A stretch of 38,280 nt of DNA from DAIOGN01 sp036745245 (GCA_036745245.1 DAIOGN010000012.1:1-38280); one strand, 5' to 3'; positions 16,463-25,022 are shown, counted from the stretch's first letter. Numbers and translations: made by a program. The notes: generated by a model not told the origin, from the sequence alone.

Positions 16463-17635
16463 ATGGGTCACGCAGTGAGTGCTCCGCGGCCGATCTTTGT
16501 GTGTGCCGACATCGGTCGTGGACACCCGTTCTACCTGGATGGATTGAGGCAGGAGCTGGGAGCCCTGCTGCCCCCGGGCGTGCCGCTGGAATCCCATCGC
16601 GCACCTGACTTGTCGGGTCCCGCAGGCCGCCTCGCCTGGTTCGCCATTCGACAGATGTACCTCCGGGGCTCCTCGCCAGGTCTGTGGTCGGGCCTCTACG
16701 CACGACTACGCCGCAACAACGACTACGATCGCGACACACAGGCGCTTCGCGTTCTCCGCTCCGCCCTGCGTGCCGGGGTGGCGCGCGCCGGACGCGGGCC
16801 CATCGTGGTGTCTCATCCGCTCCTGGTCGCCGCGCTGCGACCACATCCATGTGTGATCTATCAGCACGGTGAGCTGGTGACTCCGGGAGAGGCTGTGGTC
16901 CTCGGCGCACATCGCGTGCTCGTGCCCACGCCCGAAGCGGCGGCGCCCTTTCTCGCGGCCGGCTACGACGCTTCGACAGTTTGCATCACCGGGCTGTGCA
17001 TCGAGCCTGAGCTTGTGGCGCAGGCCGAGGTGTGTTTTCGCGATCGCGTTTCGCGACTGGACTCGGGCCGCTCCCTCACCGGAGCGTTTTTCTCCTCGGG
17101 AGCCGAACCGTCCCCGCATGTGGAGACCCTCGCGAGAGCCCTGGGCAGCGCCGTCCATTCCGGCGGCACGGCGGATGTGTTCGTGTCCCGCGGCGGACGA
17201 TTCGCCGCCGTCGTGACTGGGCAGCGAAAGCGAATGTCGGGTGAAGAGTCCGAACGAGTGCGGCTGCATTCCTTTGATTCCCGGGGCGAACTCGATCGAC
17301 TGACCGCCCTTCAGTTTCATGCGTTCGACTACGTCGTGGCGCCTCCCCATGAACGTTCCCACTGGGCCATCGGCCTGGGTCTCCCCATGTTTCTGGTGGG
17401 ACCGGACGTGGGGCCGTTCGCGCCGCTTAACCGCCGCCTTCTCCTGGATCAGGGCGTGGCACGGCCTCTGGAGGACGGACCGGGGTTCGGTGCCTCGCTT
17501 GCGCAATGGCTGGCACAGGGACAGCTGGCCTCTATGGCCAATCTGGGCTGGGGTCGACATTCGAATCTCGGATTCGCCCAGGGCGCCCGGTATGTTGTGG
17601 ACAGTCTCAACTCCTGGCAGGGAGACACACCGTGA
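16463..17635 (+). CDS. GT-B-fold glycosyltransferase-like protein, MurG/MGDG-synthase-like
   Basis: 390 residues from the ATG at 16463. It begins with a Rossmann strand and a GRGH loop (18-21), matching the Gly-rich loop of GT28/MurG-type enzymes. Near the C-terminus, HERSHWAIGLGLPMFLVG resembles the nucleotide-sugar-binding segment. It probably moves a sugar from an activated donor onto a lipid or cell-wall precursor, but substrate is unknown and divergence is high. An in-frame GTG at 16370 has a good GGAGGGGG site and could be the true start, adding 31 residues that look unlike a GT N-terminus. The stop overlaps the next gene by 4 bp (GTGA), so they are translationally coupled. Confidence 0.7.
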   Translation: MGHAVSAPRPIFVCADIGRGHPFYLDGLRQELGALLPPGVPLESHRAPDLSGPAGRLAWFAIRQMYLRGSSPGLWSGLYARLRRNNDYDRDTQALRVLRSALRAGVARAGRGPIVVSHPLLVAALRPHPCVIYQHGELVTPGEAVVLGAHRVLVPTPEAAAPFLAAGYDASTVCITGLCIEPELVAQAEVCFRDRVSRLDSGRSLTGAFFSSGAEPSPHVETLARALGSAVHSGGTADVFVSRGGRFAAVVTGQRKRMSGEESERVRLHSFDSRGELDRLTALQFHAFDYVVAPPHERSHWAIGLGLPMFLVGPDVGPFAPLNRRLLLDQGVARPLEDGPGFGASLAQWLAQGQLASMANLGWGRHSNLGFAQGARYVVDSLNSWQGDTP

Positions 17636-18372
17636 AACCGAGCCCTTCGACTGGTGCAGGCAAGCTGTGTCAGATCATCACGCGCGCCGCCGGAACCACC
17701 TTCCTGCTTACGCTGCCACTAGGCTATGTCCCCGAAGCGACGGACACGACCGACGTGTATCTGGGCGTGCACGGAGGGGCCGGCAACGTGGTCACGGTGC
17801 TTCGAGACTGCAATAACAACGCGATCTCGAGCGTGAGTCAGGAGTTCACGGACGTCAGCGGTTCTGTGACCGCACCCATCCCCGGGTCGCCATTCGTGTT
17901 TGGCCTCAGTGGAGGCGCCTGGTTTGCCAGCGGCACAGACTTCCACTATACCTGGATCAACCCCCACGTGAGCCTCGAAACCCGAATGGTCGGCGTGGGC
18001 CTGGGCTATGTAGGGGGCGACGTCCCTCTGGATTTCGGCAATTATTCGGACCCGGATCCGGTGAGGTTTTCAGGGCATCTACGTCTGGGCAATCCAAGAA
18101 CATTCTACCTTCGCTTGAGTATGGCGGAACAATCGCCGCTCATTTCCGGAGGCGGGATACTCGATGCGGGCGTTGGCTTTCCGGTGGGCTCAAGGGTGGA
18201 CCTGTACTCGGCGCTTACTGTCGGATTCTACGATCAGCCGGGGTTCGCGCAGCACGCGCGCTTCCGGCTGAGCCGCACCCTGGACGCTCTGGCCACAGCC
18301 CGGGTGGGAGAGGCAGACAACAAGTTTGAAGGCTCCGCGGCCCTGGGACTCCTGATCGCGGTGGGCCGCTAG
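17632..18372 (+). CDS. Exported protein, probably an outer-membrane beta-barrel, unknown family
   Basis: 246 residues from a GTG at 17632 that overlaps the glycosyltransferase stop; GGGAG lies 7-8 nt upstream. A hydrophobic segment near 17-33 (TRAAGTTFLLTLPLGYV) can serve as a signal peptide. The rest alternates glycine-rich, amphipathic strands (VGVGLGYVGGDVPL, TFYLRLSMAE, ARFRLSRTLDALATARVG) typical of 8- to 10-strand outer-membrane barrels, and ends in hydrophobic LGLLIAVGR. I recognise no specific family. Coupling to a sugar transferase suggests a shared envelope task, such as assembling or displaying a glycolipid; this is inference. Confidence 0.65.
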   Translation: MKPSPSTGAGKLCQIITRAAGTTFLLTLPLGYVPEATDTTDVYLGVHGGAGNVVTVLRDCNNNAISSVSQEFTDVSGSVTAPIPGSPFVFGLSGGAWFASGTDFHYTWINPHVSLETRMVGVGLGYVGGDVPLDFGNYSDPDPVRFSGHLRLGNPRTFYLRLSMAEQSPLISGGGILDAGVGFPVGSRVDLYSALTVGFYDQPGFAQHARFRLSRTLDALATARVGEADNKFEGSAALGLLIAVGR

Positions 18373-18388
18373 CGGTCTGAGTCTGCTC

Positions 18389-18417
18389 TCGACCCGCGGT
18401 GCGTCTGCCTTTATGTT
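18389..18417 (+). promoter_or_regulatory. Possible sigma-70-type promoter for lemA-TPM genes
   Basis: TCGACC and TATGTT are separated by 17 bp, with the inferred start of transcription about 35 nt before the lemA ATG at 18458. The match is moderate (4 of 6 at both boxes). Confidence 0.35.
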
Positions 18418-18457
18418 GGCCGCGCTGAAATCGCAACGAACTCCGTAACCCGAGGAG

Positions 18458-19078
18458 ATGATGAAGACTGTACTGATCGTGTTGGGGATTCTGGTGGTAC
18501 TGGCCCTCGTGGCCTTCGGTTGGCTCTGGTCGGGACGCGCTGGCTTGATCGATCGCACGCAGTCCGTGGACGAGAAGTGGGCGCAGGTGCAGAACGTGTA
18601 CCAGCGGCGGTTCGACCTGGTGCCCAACCTCGTGGCCAGCGTGGACAATTTCATGGCACGACAGCAGTCCACGCTCACCGAGGTGATCGGCATGCGCCAG
18701 CGGGTAATCGATCTCAAGAGCCAGGCCGATGCGGCGCTTGGTTCGGGCAGCCCGGTGGTGCTCGACTCCATTTCGAACCTCCTGTCCCGTCAGCTCAATT
18801 CGTTCATCAACGTGGTGGTCGAGCGGTATCCCGATATCAAAGGCGAGCAGATGTACAGCGATCTGCTCACCCAGCTTGAAGGCACGGAGAACCGGATCGC
18901 CCAGGAACGCCGCGTCTTCAATGAAACGGTTCGCGAGTACAACACGTACCGCCAGCGACATCTCAAGACACTGGCGGCGGGGGCGCTGTTCGGGTTTCCG
19001 TACCAGCGCGAGTTTTTCGCGGCCGACGCCGACGCCCAGAAAGCGCCCGACGTGAGAGAGGTCTTCCAGACCCCGTGA
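18458..19078 (+). CDS. lemA: LemA family protein
   Basis: 206 residues; GAGGAG precedes two adjacent ATGs (18458 and 18461), either of which could be used. A single N-terminal membrane helix (about 3-25) leads into the LemA helical domain, recognisable from the basic/aromatic stretch RRFDLVPNLVASVDNFMARQ and the later ENRIAQERRVFNETVREYN. LemA proteins are anchored with the helical bundle outside the cytoplasm; their molecular role is unsettled. They are commonly found beside TPM-domain proteins, exactly as here, with the TPM genes following at 38 and 4 bp spacing. Confidence 0.95.
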   Translation: MMKTVLIVLGILVVLALVAFGWLWSGRAGLIDRTQSVDEKWAQVQNVYQRRFDLVPNLVASVDNFMARQQSTLTEVIGMRQRVIDLKSQADAALGSGSPVVLDSISNLLSRQLNSFINVVVERYPDIKGEQMYSDLLTQLEGTENRIAQERRVFNETVREYNTYRQRHLKTLAAGALFGFPYQREFFAADADAQKAPDVREVFQTP

Positions 19079-19115
19079 CGCTCGGGGACGGCTGCAAATC
19101 ACGGGGGGAACACAC

Positions 19116-19904
19116 GTGATGTCGGGTGGCTTCGCGCGTGGCCTGGTCAGGGGCGCGGCCCTGCTGGTGCTGCTGCAGGCTGCGGCGGTGTTCGCACTTG
19201 AGGTTCCCCCCTATCGCTCCGCCGTGAATGACCTCGCGGATATCCTATCGCGGTCGGAGGAGAGCCGGCTCGAGTCCCGTATTCAACGCTATCGAGATTC
19301 CACCGGAATCGAAGTCGGTGTCCTCACCGTGCCCTCACTCGAGGGCGGATCGATCGAGGATTTCGCGCACAACGTGCTGAAGACCTGGGGAGTGGGTGAC
19401 AGCGCCCGCGACAACGGCGTGCTCTTCGTCGTGGCCTGGCAGGATCACGCAGCACGGCTGGAGGTGGGGTACGGTCTCGAAGGCGCCCTCACCGACGTGG
19501 AGTGTGGTCGCATCGTCTCCAGGCAGTCGCCCATGGCGGAACAGTTTCGCGCGGGGAGGGTGGGCGAAGGATTCGAGGAAGTGCTCACCGGGATTCAGGC
19601 GGCGGTGGCCGGCGACTATGATCCACCGCCGGCGCGCAAGTCGGGCAAGACATCCAACGTGGCGCTCCTCGGGTTTATTGTCATGATGATGCTGGTGATG
19701 TTCATCTCGGCCGCGCAACGCAGGCGTGCCCGCCGCCTCGGCCTCTGGGGCCATGGCTCGTGGGGCGGAAGCGGGCTCGGAGGGCTCGGTGGCTTCGGGA
19801 TGCTCGGCGGCCTGGGCCGCGGGTCAGGTGGAAGCTCGTCGGGCGGTGGATTTCATTTCGGCGGCGGCTCCTCCGGAGGCGGCGGCGCCTCGGGAGGCTG
19901 GTGA
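19116..19904 (+). CDS. TPM-domain protein, YgcG family, with Gly/Ser-rich tail
   Basis: 262 residues. A signal peptide (about 1-28) is followed by a TPM domain at about 30-165: VNDLADILSRSEESRLESRI opens it, IEVGVLTVPSLEG and NGVLFVVAWQDHAARLEVGYGLEG are the core strands. One membrane helix follows (about 183-201, VALLGFIVMMMLVMFIS), then a short Arg-rich cytoplasmic turn and a tail of Gly and Ser with a final SGGW, characteristic of this family. TPM proteins act at the membrane; some eukaryotic and plant members are linked to photosystem repair, but the bacterial role is not settled. It belongs to the lemA-TPM-TPM operon. Confidence 0.93.
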   Translation: MMSGGFARGLVRGAALLVLLQAAAVFALEVPPYRSAVNDLADILSRSEESRLESRIQRYRDSTGIEVGVLTVPSLEGGSIEDFAHNVLKTWGVGDSARDNGVLFVVAWQDHAARLEVGYGLEGALTDVECGRIVSRQSPMAEQFRAGRVGEGFEEVLTGIQAAVAGDYDPPPARKSGKTSNVALLGFIVMMMLVMFISAAQRRRARRLGLWGHGSWGGSGLGGLGGFGMLGGLGRGSGGSSSGGGFHFGGGSSGGGGASGGW

Positions 19905-19908
19905 ACGT

Positions 19909-20535
19909 ATGACACAGTACATCGATCGCTACTTCTCGAAGGCCGACCTGGATCGCGTGGAAGCCGCCGTGACCGAGGCGGAGAGCGGCACCGAAGGCGA
20001 AATCGCGCTGGTCATCACCCGCCGCTCGTCTTCCCTGTGGCAGGACGGGTGGCTGGCCGCAGGCGCTGTCGGCCTGGCAGCGGCAGTGGTCTGGCTGCTC
20101 ATCACGCGCGACTCCGGCTGGGGAACTTCGTACGACACCTTCTTTGCCACGGTGACCGGAGGTCTTGCGTTTGCCGTGACGCTGGTCTTGTGGCGGCTCC
20201 CCTGGGCGCGCTCGGGAGCTTCGAGAAGTGTGTGGAAGAAGGCCCTGGCGCGATTCGAGAGCTTGCGGCCCACGCGCGCAAAGACGGGCGTGCTCCTGTA
20301 CATTTCGCTTGAAGAACGGCAGGTGGCTGTAGTGGCCGACCGCGCGATTGCAGAGAAAGTGTCGGCTCAGTACTGGGACGGCCCCAGAGACACCATCGTG
20401 GACGGCTTCAAAGCCGGACGCCAGACCGAGGGAATCATCCAGGCCGTGCGCGACATCGGCGCACAACTGGCCGAGCACTTCCCCCGTCCCCACGACGACA
20501 CCAACGAACTCCCCAATCGCCCGTCGGTGGAATGA
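19909..20535 (+). CDS. Second TPM-domain membrane protein
   Basis: 208 residues from the ATG at 19909, 4 bp after the previous stop and behind GGGAGG; a longer in-frame reading from 19726 only covers the previous gene. The N-terminal part (SKADLDRVEAAVTEAESGTE, then GEIALVITRRSS) and the later LLYISLEERQVAVVADRAI and DTIVDGFKAGRQTEGIIQAV are TPM-type elements. Between them lie two membrane helices (about 45-64 and 78-97), so the domain is split by a helical hairpin, as in other short TPM homologues. It differs from its neighbour in lacking a signal peptide and a Gly-rich tail. Probably forms a complex with LemA and the first TPM protein. Confidence 0.88.
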   Translation: MTQYIDRYFSKADLDRVEAAVTEAESGTEGEIALVITRRSSSLWQDGWLAAGAVGLAAAVVWLLITRDSGWGTSYDTFFATVTGGLAFAVTLVLWRLPWARSGASRSVWKKALARFESLRPTRAKTGVLLYISLEERQVAVVADRAIAEKVSAQYWDGPRDTIVDGFKAGRQTEGIIQAVRDIGAQLAEHFPRPHDDTNELPNRPSVE

Positions 20536-20540
20536 AAAAC

Positions 20541-20587
20541 AAGTGGGGTCAGACTCGACTTTTCAAAAGTCGAGTCTGACCCCACTT
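20541..20587. terminator. Perfect 47-bp palindrome between convergent genes
   Basis: Two 23-base arms are exact inverted copies around a single C at 20564. The left arm begins AAGTGGGGTCAGACTCGACT. It sits between the second TPM gene (+, stop 20535) and the DUF5916 gene (-, stop 20592), and T-rich bases follow each arm (TTTTC on plus, GTTTTTC on minus), so it would work as a two-way terminator. The GGGGTCAGACTC core resembles short palindromes I recall beside REP-type transposases in many bacteria, so it could also be a dispersed repeat. Confidence 0.75.
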
Positions 20588-20591
20588 TTCT

Positions 20592-22880
20592 TCAAGTCAT
20601 GAACAGGTACTGCAGCTTCACGAAGAACTGCCGCGCCTGAAGACGGGTGCCGGGCTGAGCGCCGGGGGTGGTCAGCTCTTCAAAGCGCAGATAATCGTAC
20701 GTGGATCCCAGGTAGAACACCGAGAAGGGATTGATCCGGTAGGTAATGAGCGGATCGATGCCCCAGGCATTGCTGAAGGCGTCGTACTCGTTCACCAGCC
20801 GTAGCGACAGACGCTTCGTGAACTGGTACGACAGGCGCAGCCGGCTGATGTAGCCGGCGAAATACTCGGTACCCGACTCCACGTCGGCACTGCGACTGTA
20901 CTCCAGGGTGTACTCAGCCTGCAAGCGTGAGAGCGGCCGCAGGTTGAGCCAGAATTCGGCGTTGGTCTCGTTCCCCATGGTGAGGAAGTTGCGCGCGATG
21001 CGTCGGCCGTAGGTGTACCCGCCGCCGAACGACGCCATGTTCCCCGGCGTAAGGCTGAAGTTCGTCGACCAGTGATAGATATTGTCGAAGTACACCCCGC
21101 CGAACAGCTCCTCGCTCAAGAGCACTTCTGTGGAGAACGTGGCCTGGTAGAACGGCAGGCTGGTCCAGATCCACGGCACCAGCCACTCGTCCTTCTTGAT
21201 TTCGTCGGAGTTGTAGATCGTGCCCACGTTGCCCCCCAGCTCGATCTGGCTGAACACGGCACCGTTGGGCCGGAAGAGATAGCTTGTGCTGAAGTTCGCC
21301 TGTCGGTCATCGTTGCGGGGCTGAAACCCGTTTTCCGCGCGATACGTGGGAGACCGCCCGTAGAGCGACAAGTCGGCGTAGAGTCGACGGCCGTCGTACT
21401 CCAGACCTGTGAGCAGGGCCGATCCCGAGAAGCTCTCGCCATCGAACGCCGCAGTGTGCTTGCCGTGGTCGAAGGTGGTGGAGTCTGAGCTCCCGCCCAA
21501 CTCCGCCTCCTCGGTATTCGTGTACACCGCCTGGGCGCGCCACTTCAGCGCCCGTGTGAACCGCAGGCCCATGTCGAGGCTGGCCAGAGATCCCGAACCC
21601 CCTCCCTCATGGCGACGGTCGGTGGCCAGAAGCCGAACGTGATTGTCGTTTCCAAAGGCCTGGCGCAGGGCGATCAGGTTTGAGTAGCTCTCGCCCATCT
21701 CCACAGTCTCGGACCGCTCTTCAAATGGCACGATCACAAAGGTATGTGCGTCGCTGGACGAAAGCAGGGTCACGCTGGTCTTGCCCAGCTTGGCCGAGCC
21801 TTTAGCTGCGAAGTCGGGGTCGTTGATCGTGCGCGTGTACACCAGATTGAAATTCGTTCGCAACGCATCGATCCCCTCCTGGAAGAAGGGGCGCTTCTCT
21901 GGATACTGCAGGGCAAACGTGGTGTTCACGTCCACCTGCGAGGCATCGGCCTCGATCTGGCTGAAGTCCGGATTGACCGTGCCCTCGAAGGCGATGTCGG
22001 ACGTGGGAGCGTATCTCACACCGGCACCCACTGAGGTCATGACATCATTGTTTACGAACGACGCGTCGGGGTCGTTGTAATCCGTCACCTCTCCGGACTG
22101 GGACGACACCACGCTGCCGATGAGCTCGAGTCCCTTGCCCGGCTTCACGCCCTCGATCCCGCGCACGGTGCCCCAGCGACAGGGCCAGCAGGCTTCATTC
22201 TGGTCGTACCGGGCCCACGACATGGAGTAATGCTCCTCCCGGAGGTGATGGCGGTAAAAGTCGAACTTCCAGTCCTGGACATTCTGGTTGGGAAACCGCA
22301 GGCTGCGGAACGGGATGGCCGCCTCCACCTGGTACCCCGAGTCGGTCACCTTCCCCGACGATTCGAACAACAGATCGAAATTACCGTCTTCGCCCCAGCC
22401 CGGAGTCCACAGGGCGTCGTACGGGATGCCGTAGGGATTCAGGTTGATGATGTAGGCGCGCGAGGCGTCTCCGTACGTGTCGAAGAAAAAGCCGATGTTG
22501 TCGTCGTTGAAGATCTGTTCACGTTCGCACACCGAGGCGCGCACCGACCCGGGCTCGGCATAACAGATGGCACTGACATACAAGTGGCTCTCGTCGAACG
22601 TCACGAAGGCCTTCGTTTTGACGGGGGGCTCCACCTCTTCGCCCGGCGAGTGTTCGCTGAAGTTCATGGCCGGCAGGGCGCCGATCCAGCCCGAGTCGGA
22701 AAGATCTCCGTCGATCTTGATCTTGCCAGGGGCGCGGAACACGCGCAGCTCGGGGTGGAATTGAGCGGCCGAAGCCGCAGCGGGGGCTGGCTGGACTGCG
22801 GTCTTCGCCTCGGCTATGGCGTCGGGCCCCAGGGACAGGACCGAGGCACACAACCAAAGGCCGGCTCCTATGCGCGGCAT
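20592..22880 (-). CDS. DUF5916-type outer-membrane protein with N-terminal CBM9-like domain
   Basis: 762 residues from the ATG at 22880 behind GGAGGAA; a longer reading to 23012 adds a non-signal segment and was not used. A signal peptide covers about 1-24 (ending DAIAEA). About 45-225 is a CBM9-like beta-sandwich (KIDGDLSDSGWIGA, later TYGDASRAYIINLNPYGIPYD). The remainder matches DUF5916: PEKRPFFQEG, then many amphipathic strands (YRAENGFQPRNDDRQANFST) and a C-terminal aromatic strand, fitting a membrane barrel. These proteins are common in Bacteroidota and related FCB lineages and are suspected to bind or process glycans or other polymers; function is not established. Confidence 0.85.
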   Translation of the reverse strand: MPRIGAGLWLCASVLSLGPDAIAEAKTAVQPAPAAASAAQFHPELRVFRAPGKIKIDGDLSDSGWIGALPAMNFSEHSPGEEVEPPVKTKAFVTFDESHLYVSAICYAEPGSVRASVCEREQIFNDDNIGFFFDTYGDASRAYIINLNPYGIPYDALWTPGWGEDGNFDLLFESSGKVTDSGYQVEAAIPFRSLRFPNQNVQDWKFDFYRHHLREEHYSMSWARYDQNEACWPCRWGTVRGIEGVKPGKGLELIGSVVSSQSGEVTDYNDPDASFVNNDVMTSVGAGVRYAPTSDIAFEGTVNPDFSQIEADASQVDVNTTFALQYPEKRPFFQEGIDALRTNFNLVYTRTINDPDFAAKGSAKLGKTSVTLLSSSDAHTFVIVPFEERSETVEMGESYSNLIALRQAFGNDNHVRLLATDRRHEGGGSGSLASLDMGLRFTRALKWRAQAVYTNTEEAELGGSSDSTTFDHGKHTAAFDGESFSGSALLTGLEYDGRRLYADLSLYGRSPTYRAENGFQPRNDDRQANFSTSYLFRPNGAVFSQIELGGNVGTIYNSDEIKKDEWLVPWIWTSLPFYQATFSTEVLLSEELFGGVYFDNIYHWSTNFSLTPGNMASFGGGYTYGRRIARNFLTMGNETNAEFWLNLRPLSRLQAEYTLEYSRSADVESGTEYFAGYISRLRLSYQFTKRLSLRLVNEYDAFSNAWGIDPLITYRINPFSVFYLGSTYDYLRFEELTTPGAQPGTRLQARQFFVKLQYLFMT

Positions 22881-23184
22881 TCGGTTCCTCCAGGATAGAG
22901 CAGGCACCCCAGTCGACGGGCTGGCCACAGGGCCCGGGCTCTTCCGTATTCGCGTGTACGACTGGAACCGCCCCGGGGTTGCAATCGGGTTAGGATAAGG
23001 CGGACTTTGCATTGCCAGCCCCTGCCCTGGACTCTATATAGCCGGAGAATTTCATCCAGTCCTCGACGACAGGGAGGTGGTTTGGCCCGACAACGATCCA
23101 GTTCGTCACGGAGGATAGCAGGTCTGGTTCGCCCCCTCCGCAGCACCCATCCCAACCCTCTGTGCTGTCAGCGGTGAATCCGCC
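22881..23184. other. Divergent intergenic region
   Basis: About 300 bp between the DUF5916 gene (-) and the small protein at 23185 (+). It holds the good plus-strand promoter described at 23012-23040. On the minus strand only a weak TATCCT box can be read, near 22991-22997. No coding sequence is convincing. Confidence 0.5.
23012..23040 (+). promoter_or_regulatory. Sigma-70-type promoter
   Basis: TTGCCA at 23012-23017 and TATATA at 23035-23040 are separated by exactly 17 bp. Transcription would start near 23047, giving a leader of about 140 nt before the GTG at 23185 and likely reading on into the symporter gene. Confidence 0.6.
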
Positions 23185-23661
23185 GTGAAATGGGTCGTTG
23201 CGCTGGCGGTGGTGCTGCTCCTGCTCCTCTTCATCAAGAGGGGCCAGAAAAAGTCCGGTTCGGCTGGCCCGGGGGCCGGCCATCCACAGTCGCCCGCGAC
23301 AGGTCGAAAGCTTCAGAACCTGAAGGCGCTCGAAGGGGCCGTGTGCATCTTCGAAGAGGGGGACGATGTTCTGAAGGGTCGGCTCGTCCAGGTGGAGGAA
23401 TCGTCCGGCGCTTTCCTCTTCCAGGTTCAGGTCCTGCGGGCCGAGGGTCTCTCCGACTCACGGGAAGAGCGTATTCATCTTGAGGCCACGCCAAACCAGC
23501 TGGAGCAAACCGGTAAACTCATCCATTGCCGCCAGACGCACTGGCGACTGTTCTTCGCCCGCGACTTGATCGAGAAGGTGGAGCAACTGGGTCGATCGAG
23601 AACGGACATCAAAGCCATCAAGCGCGTGCTCCTCGNNNNNNNNNNGCACCAGATGAAGTGA
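23185..23661 (+). CDS. Membrane-anchored hypothetical protein, 3' end crossed by an assembly gap
   Basis: Starts at a GTG at 23185 with a weak ribosome-binding site. An N-terminal membrane helix (about 4-17, VVALAVVLLLLLF) is followed by a basic Gly/Ser/Pro linker and a soluble domain (about 45-150) with beta strands (VCIFEEGDDVLKGRLVQVEE, FLFQVQVLRA) and a later helical part. Ten Ns at 23636-23645 interrupt it near the end, so the stop at 23659-23661 is only right if frame is kept. No family recognised. It precedes the DAACS symporter by 17 bp, so co-transcription is likely. Confidence 0.55.
   Translation: MKWVVALAVVLLLLLFIKRGQKKSGSAGPGAGHPQSPATGRKLQNLKALEGAVCIFEEGDDVLKGRLVQVEESSGAFLFQVQVLRAEGLSDSREERIHLEATPNQLEQTGKLIHCRQTHWRLFFARDLIEKVEQLGRSRTDIKAIKRVLLXXXXHQMK
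23636..23645. other. Assembly gap of ten Ns
   Basis: Ten Ns near the 3' end of the gene at 23185. The join between this gene and the symporter is therefore not certain. Confidence 0.98.
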
Positions 23662-23678
23662 CAGCCTTCGGACTCTGA

Positions 23679-24995
23679 GTGCGCGCCATTCCGCTCCATA
23701 ACCGCATCCTTGCCGGTCTTCTGATCGGCTCGGCGGCGGGCATTGTCACCAACCTCATCTACGGGGGTGCGGACCCCGGTGTGGAATGGGTAGTCACCAA
23801 TCTGGCCGATCCCATCGGTCAGCTGTTCCTTCGCCTTTTGCTGCTCACCGTCATTCCGCTGGTGTTCTCCTCGCTTGTGGTAGGCGTGGCCGGCATCGGT
23901 GACATCCGTGCGCTGGGCCGCATCGGTCTGAAGTGTCTTGCTTATGTGCTCGTGCTGTCGGGCATTTCCGTGGCCATCGGGCTGACCCTGGCCAACACGA
24001 TCCAGCCGGGCCGGCGCGTCGCGCCCGAGACGGCCGCGGCGCTCGAAGAGCGTTACGGCGACCAGGCGGCGAAGCGTGTGGAGGCGGCCCAGAAGTCGGC
24101 CGCCGAGGATCCCACGTTGCTGCAGATCGTGAAGACCATCGTCCCGTCCAATCCCGTGGCTGCGGTGGCTTCCGATCCGCCGAACATGCTGCACCTGATG
24201 TTCTTTTCGCTCCTGCTCGGCATCGCCGCCACGCTTCTGCCCGGACCGCGCACGGACATGTTCCTGTCGTGGATGCAGACGCTCTTCGACGTCATGGCCA
24301 AGGTGATCGACCTGGTCATGCGGATCGCACCACTGGCCGTGGCGTGCCTCCTGTTCGCCAACACTGCGCGCTTCGGGCTCGACCTCCTGAGCGCCCTCGG
24401 GTGGTTCATGGTGACGGTGCTTCTGGGCCTGGCGCTGCAGATGTTCGGCGTGTACTCGCTGTCGGTGTACTTCCTGTCGCGTCTCTCGCCTCTGGACTTC
24501 TTCAGGCGCATCCGCACCGTGCTGCTCACGGCCTTCTCCACGTCGTCGTCCAACGCCACGCTGCCGACGGCGCTGAAAGTCTCCGAAGCCAACCTGGGCG
24601 TGCCGCGCGAGATCAACAACTTCGTGCTCACGGTGGGAGCCACCGGCAATCAGAACGGTACGGCGCTGTACGAGGGAGTGACGGTGCTGTTTCTGGCCCA
24701 GCTCTCAGGCATCGACCTGACGCTGGGCCAGCAGGTGCTGGTGGCCTACCTGGCCATGCTGGGGGGGATCGGAACGGCCGGCGTGCCGTCGGGCTCTATC
24801 CCGTTCATCATCGTGGTGCTGGGAACCATCCATGTGAATCCTGCGCTCATCGCGGTGATCCTGGGGGTGGACCGGATTCTCGACATGTGCAGGACCACCT
24901 TGAACGTGGCCGGAGACATCACGGCTGCGACGTTCGTGGCCCGGAGCGAGGGTCACACCTTGGCTACGACAACCGCCCGCGACAATTTGCTCTGA
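23679..24995 (+). CDS. Dicarboxylate/amino acid:cation symporter (DAACS/GltP family)
   Basis: 438 residues from a GTG at 23679. The family landmarks are present: the serine-rich SSSNATLP hairpin-1 motif, GTAGVPSGS of hairpin 2, and DRILDMCRTTLNVAGD at 398-413. In that last motif D398, D402, R405, N409 and D413 match residues that bind substrate and sodium in GltPh; the Arg suggests an acidic substrate such as aspartate, glutamate or a C4-dicarboxylate. The usual NMDGT is NQNGT here (324-328), so the Asp that helps bind one sodium is Asn. An insertion of about 60 residues rich in charge follows the third helix (ETAAALEERYGDQAAKRVEA). Stop lies 27 bp from the convergent M64 gene. Confidence 0.9.
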   Translation: MRAIPLHNRILAGLLIGSAAGIVTNLIYGGADPGVEWVVTNLADPIGQLFLRLLLLTVIPLVFSSLVVGVAGIGDIRALGRIGLKCLAYVLVLSGISVAIGLTLANTIQPGRRVAPETAAALEERYGDQAAKRVEAAQKSAAEDPTLLQIVKTIVPSNPVAAVASDPPNMLHLMFFSLLLGIAATLLPGPRTDMFLSWMQTLFDVMAKVIDLVMRIAPLAVACLLFANTARFGLDLLSALGWFMVTVLLGLALQMFGVYSLSVYFLSRLSPLDFFRRIRTVLLTAFSTSSSNATLPTALKVSEANLGVPREINNFVLTVGATGNQNGTALYEGVTVLFLAQLSGIDLTLGQQVLVAYLAMLGGIGTAGVPSGSIPFIIVVLGTIHVNPALIAVILGVDRILDMCRTTLNVAGDITAATFVARSEGHTLATTTARDNLL

Positions 24996-25022
24996 CCTGC
25001 GGCTGTCCTGCCGGACGCGCCC

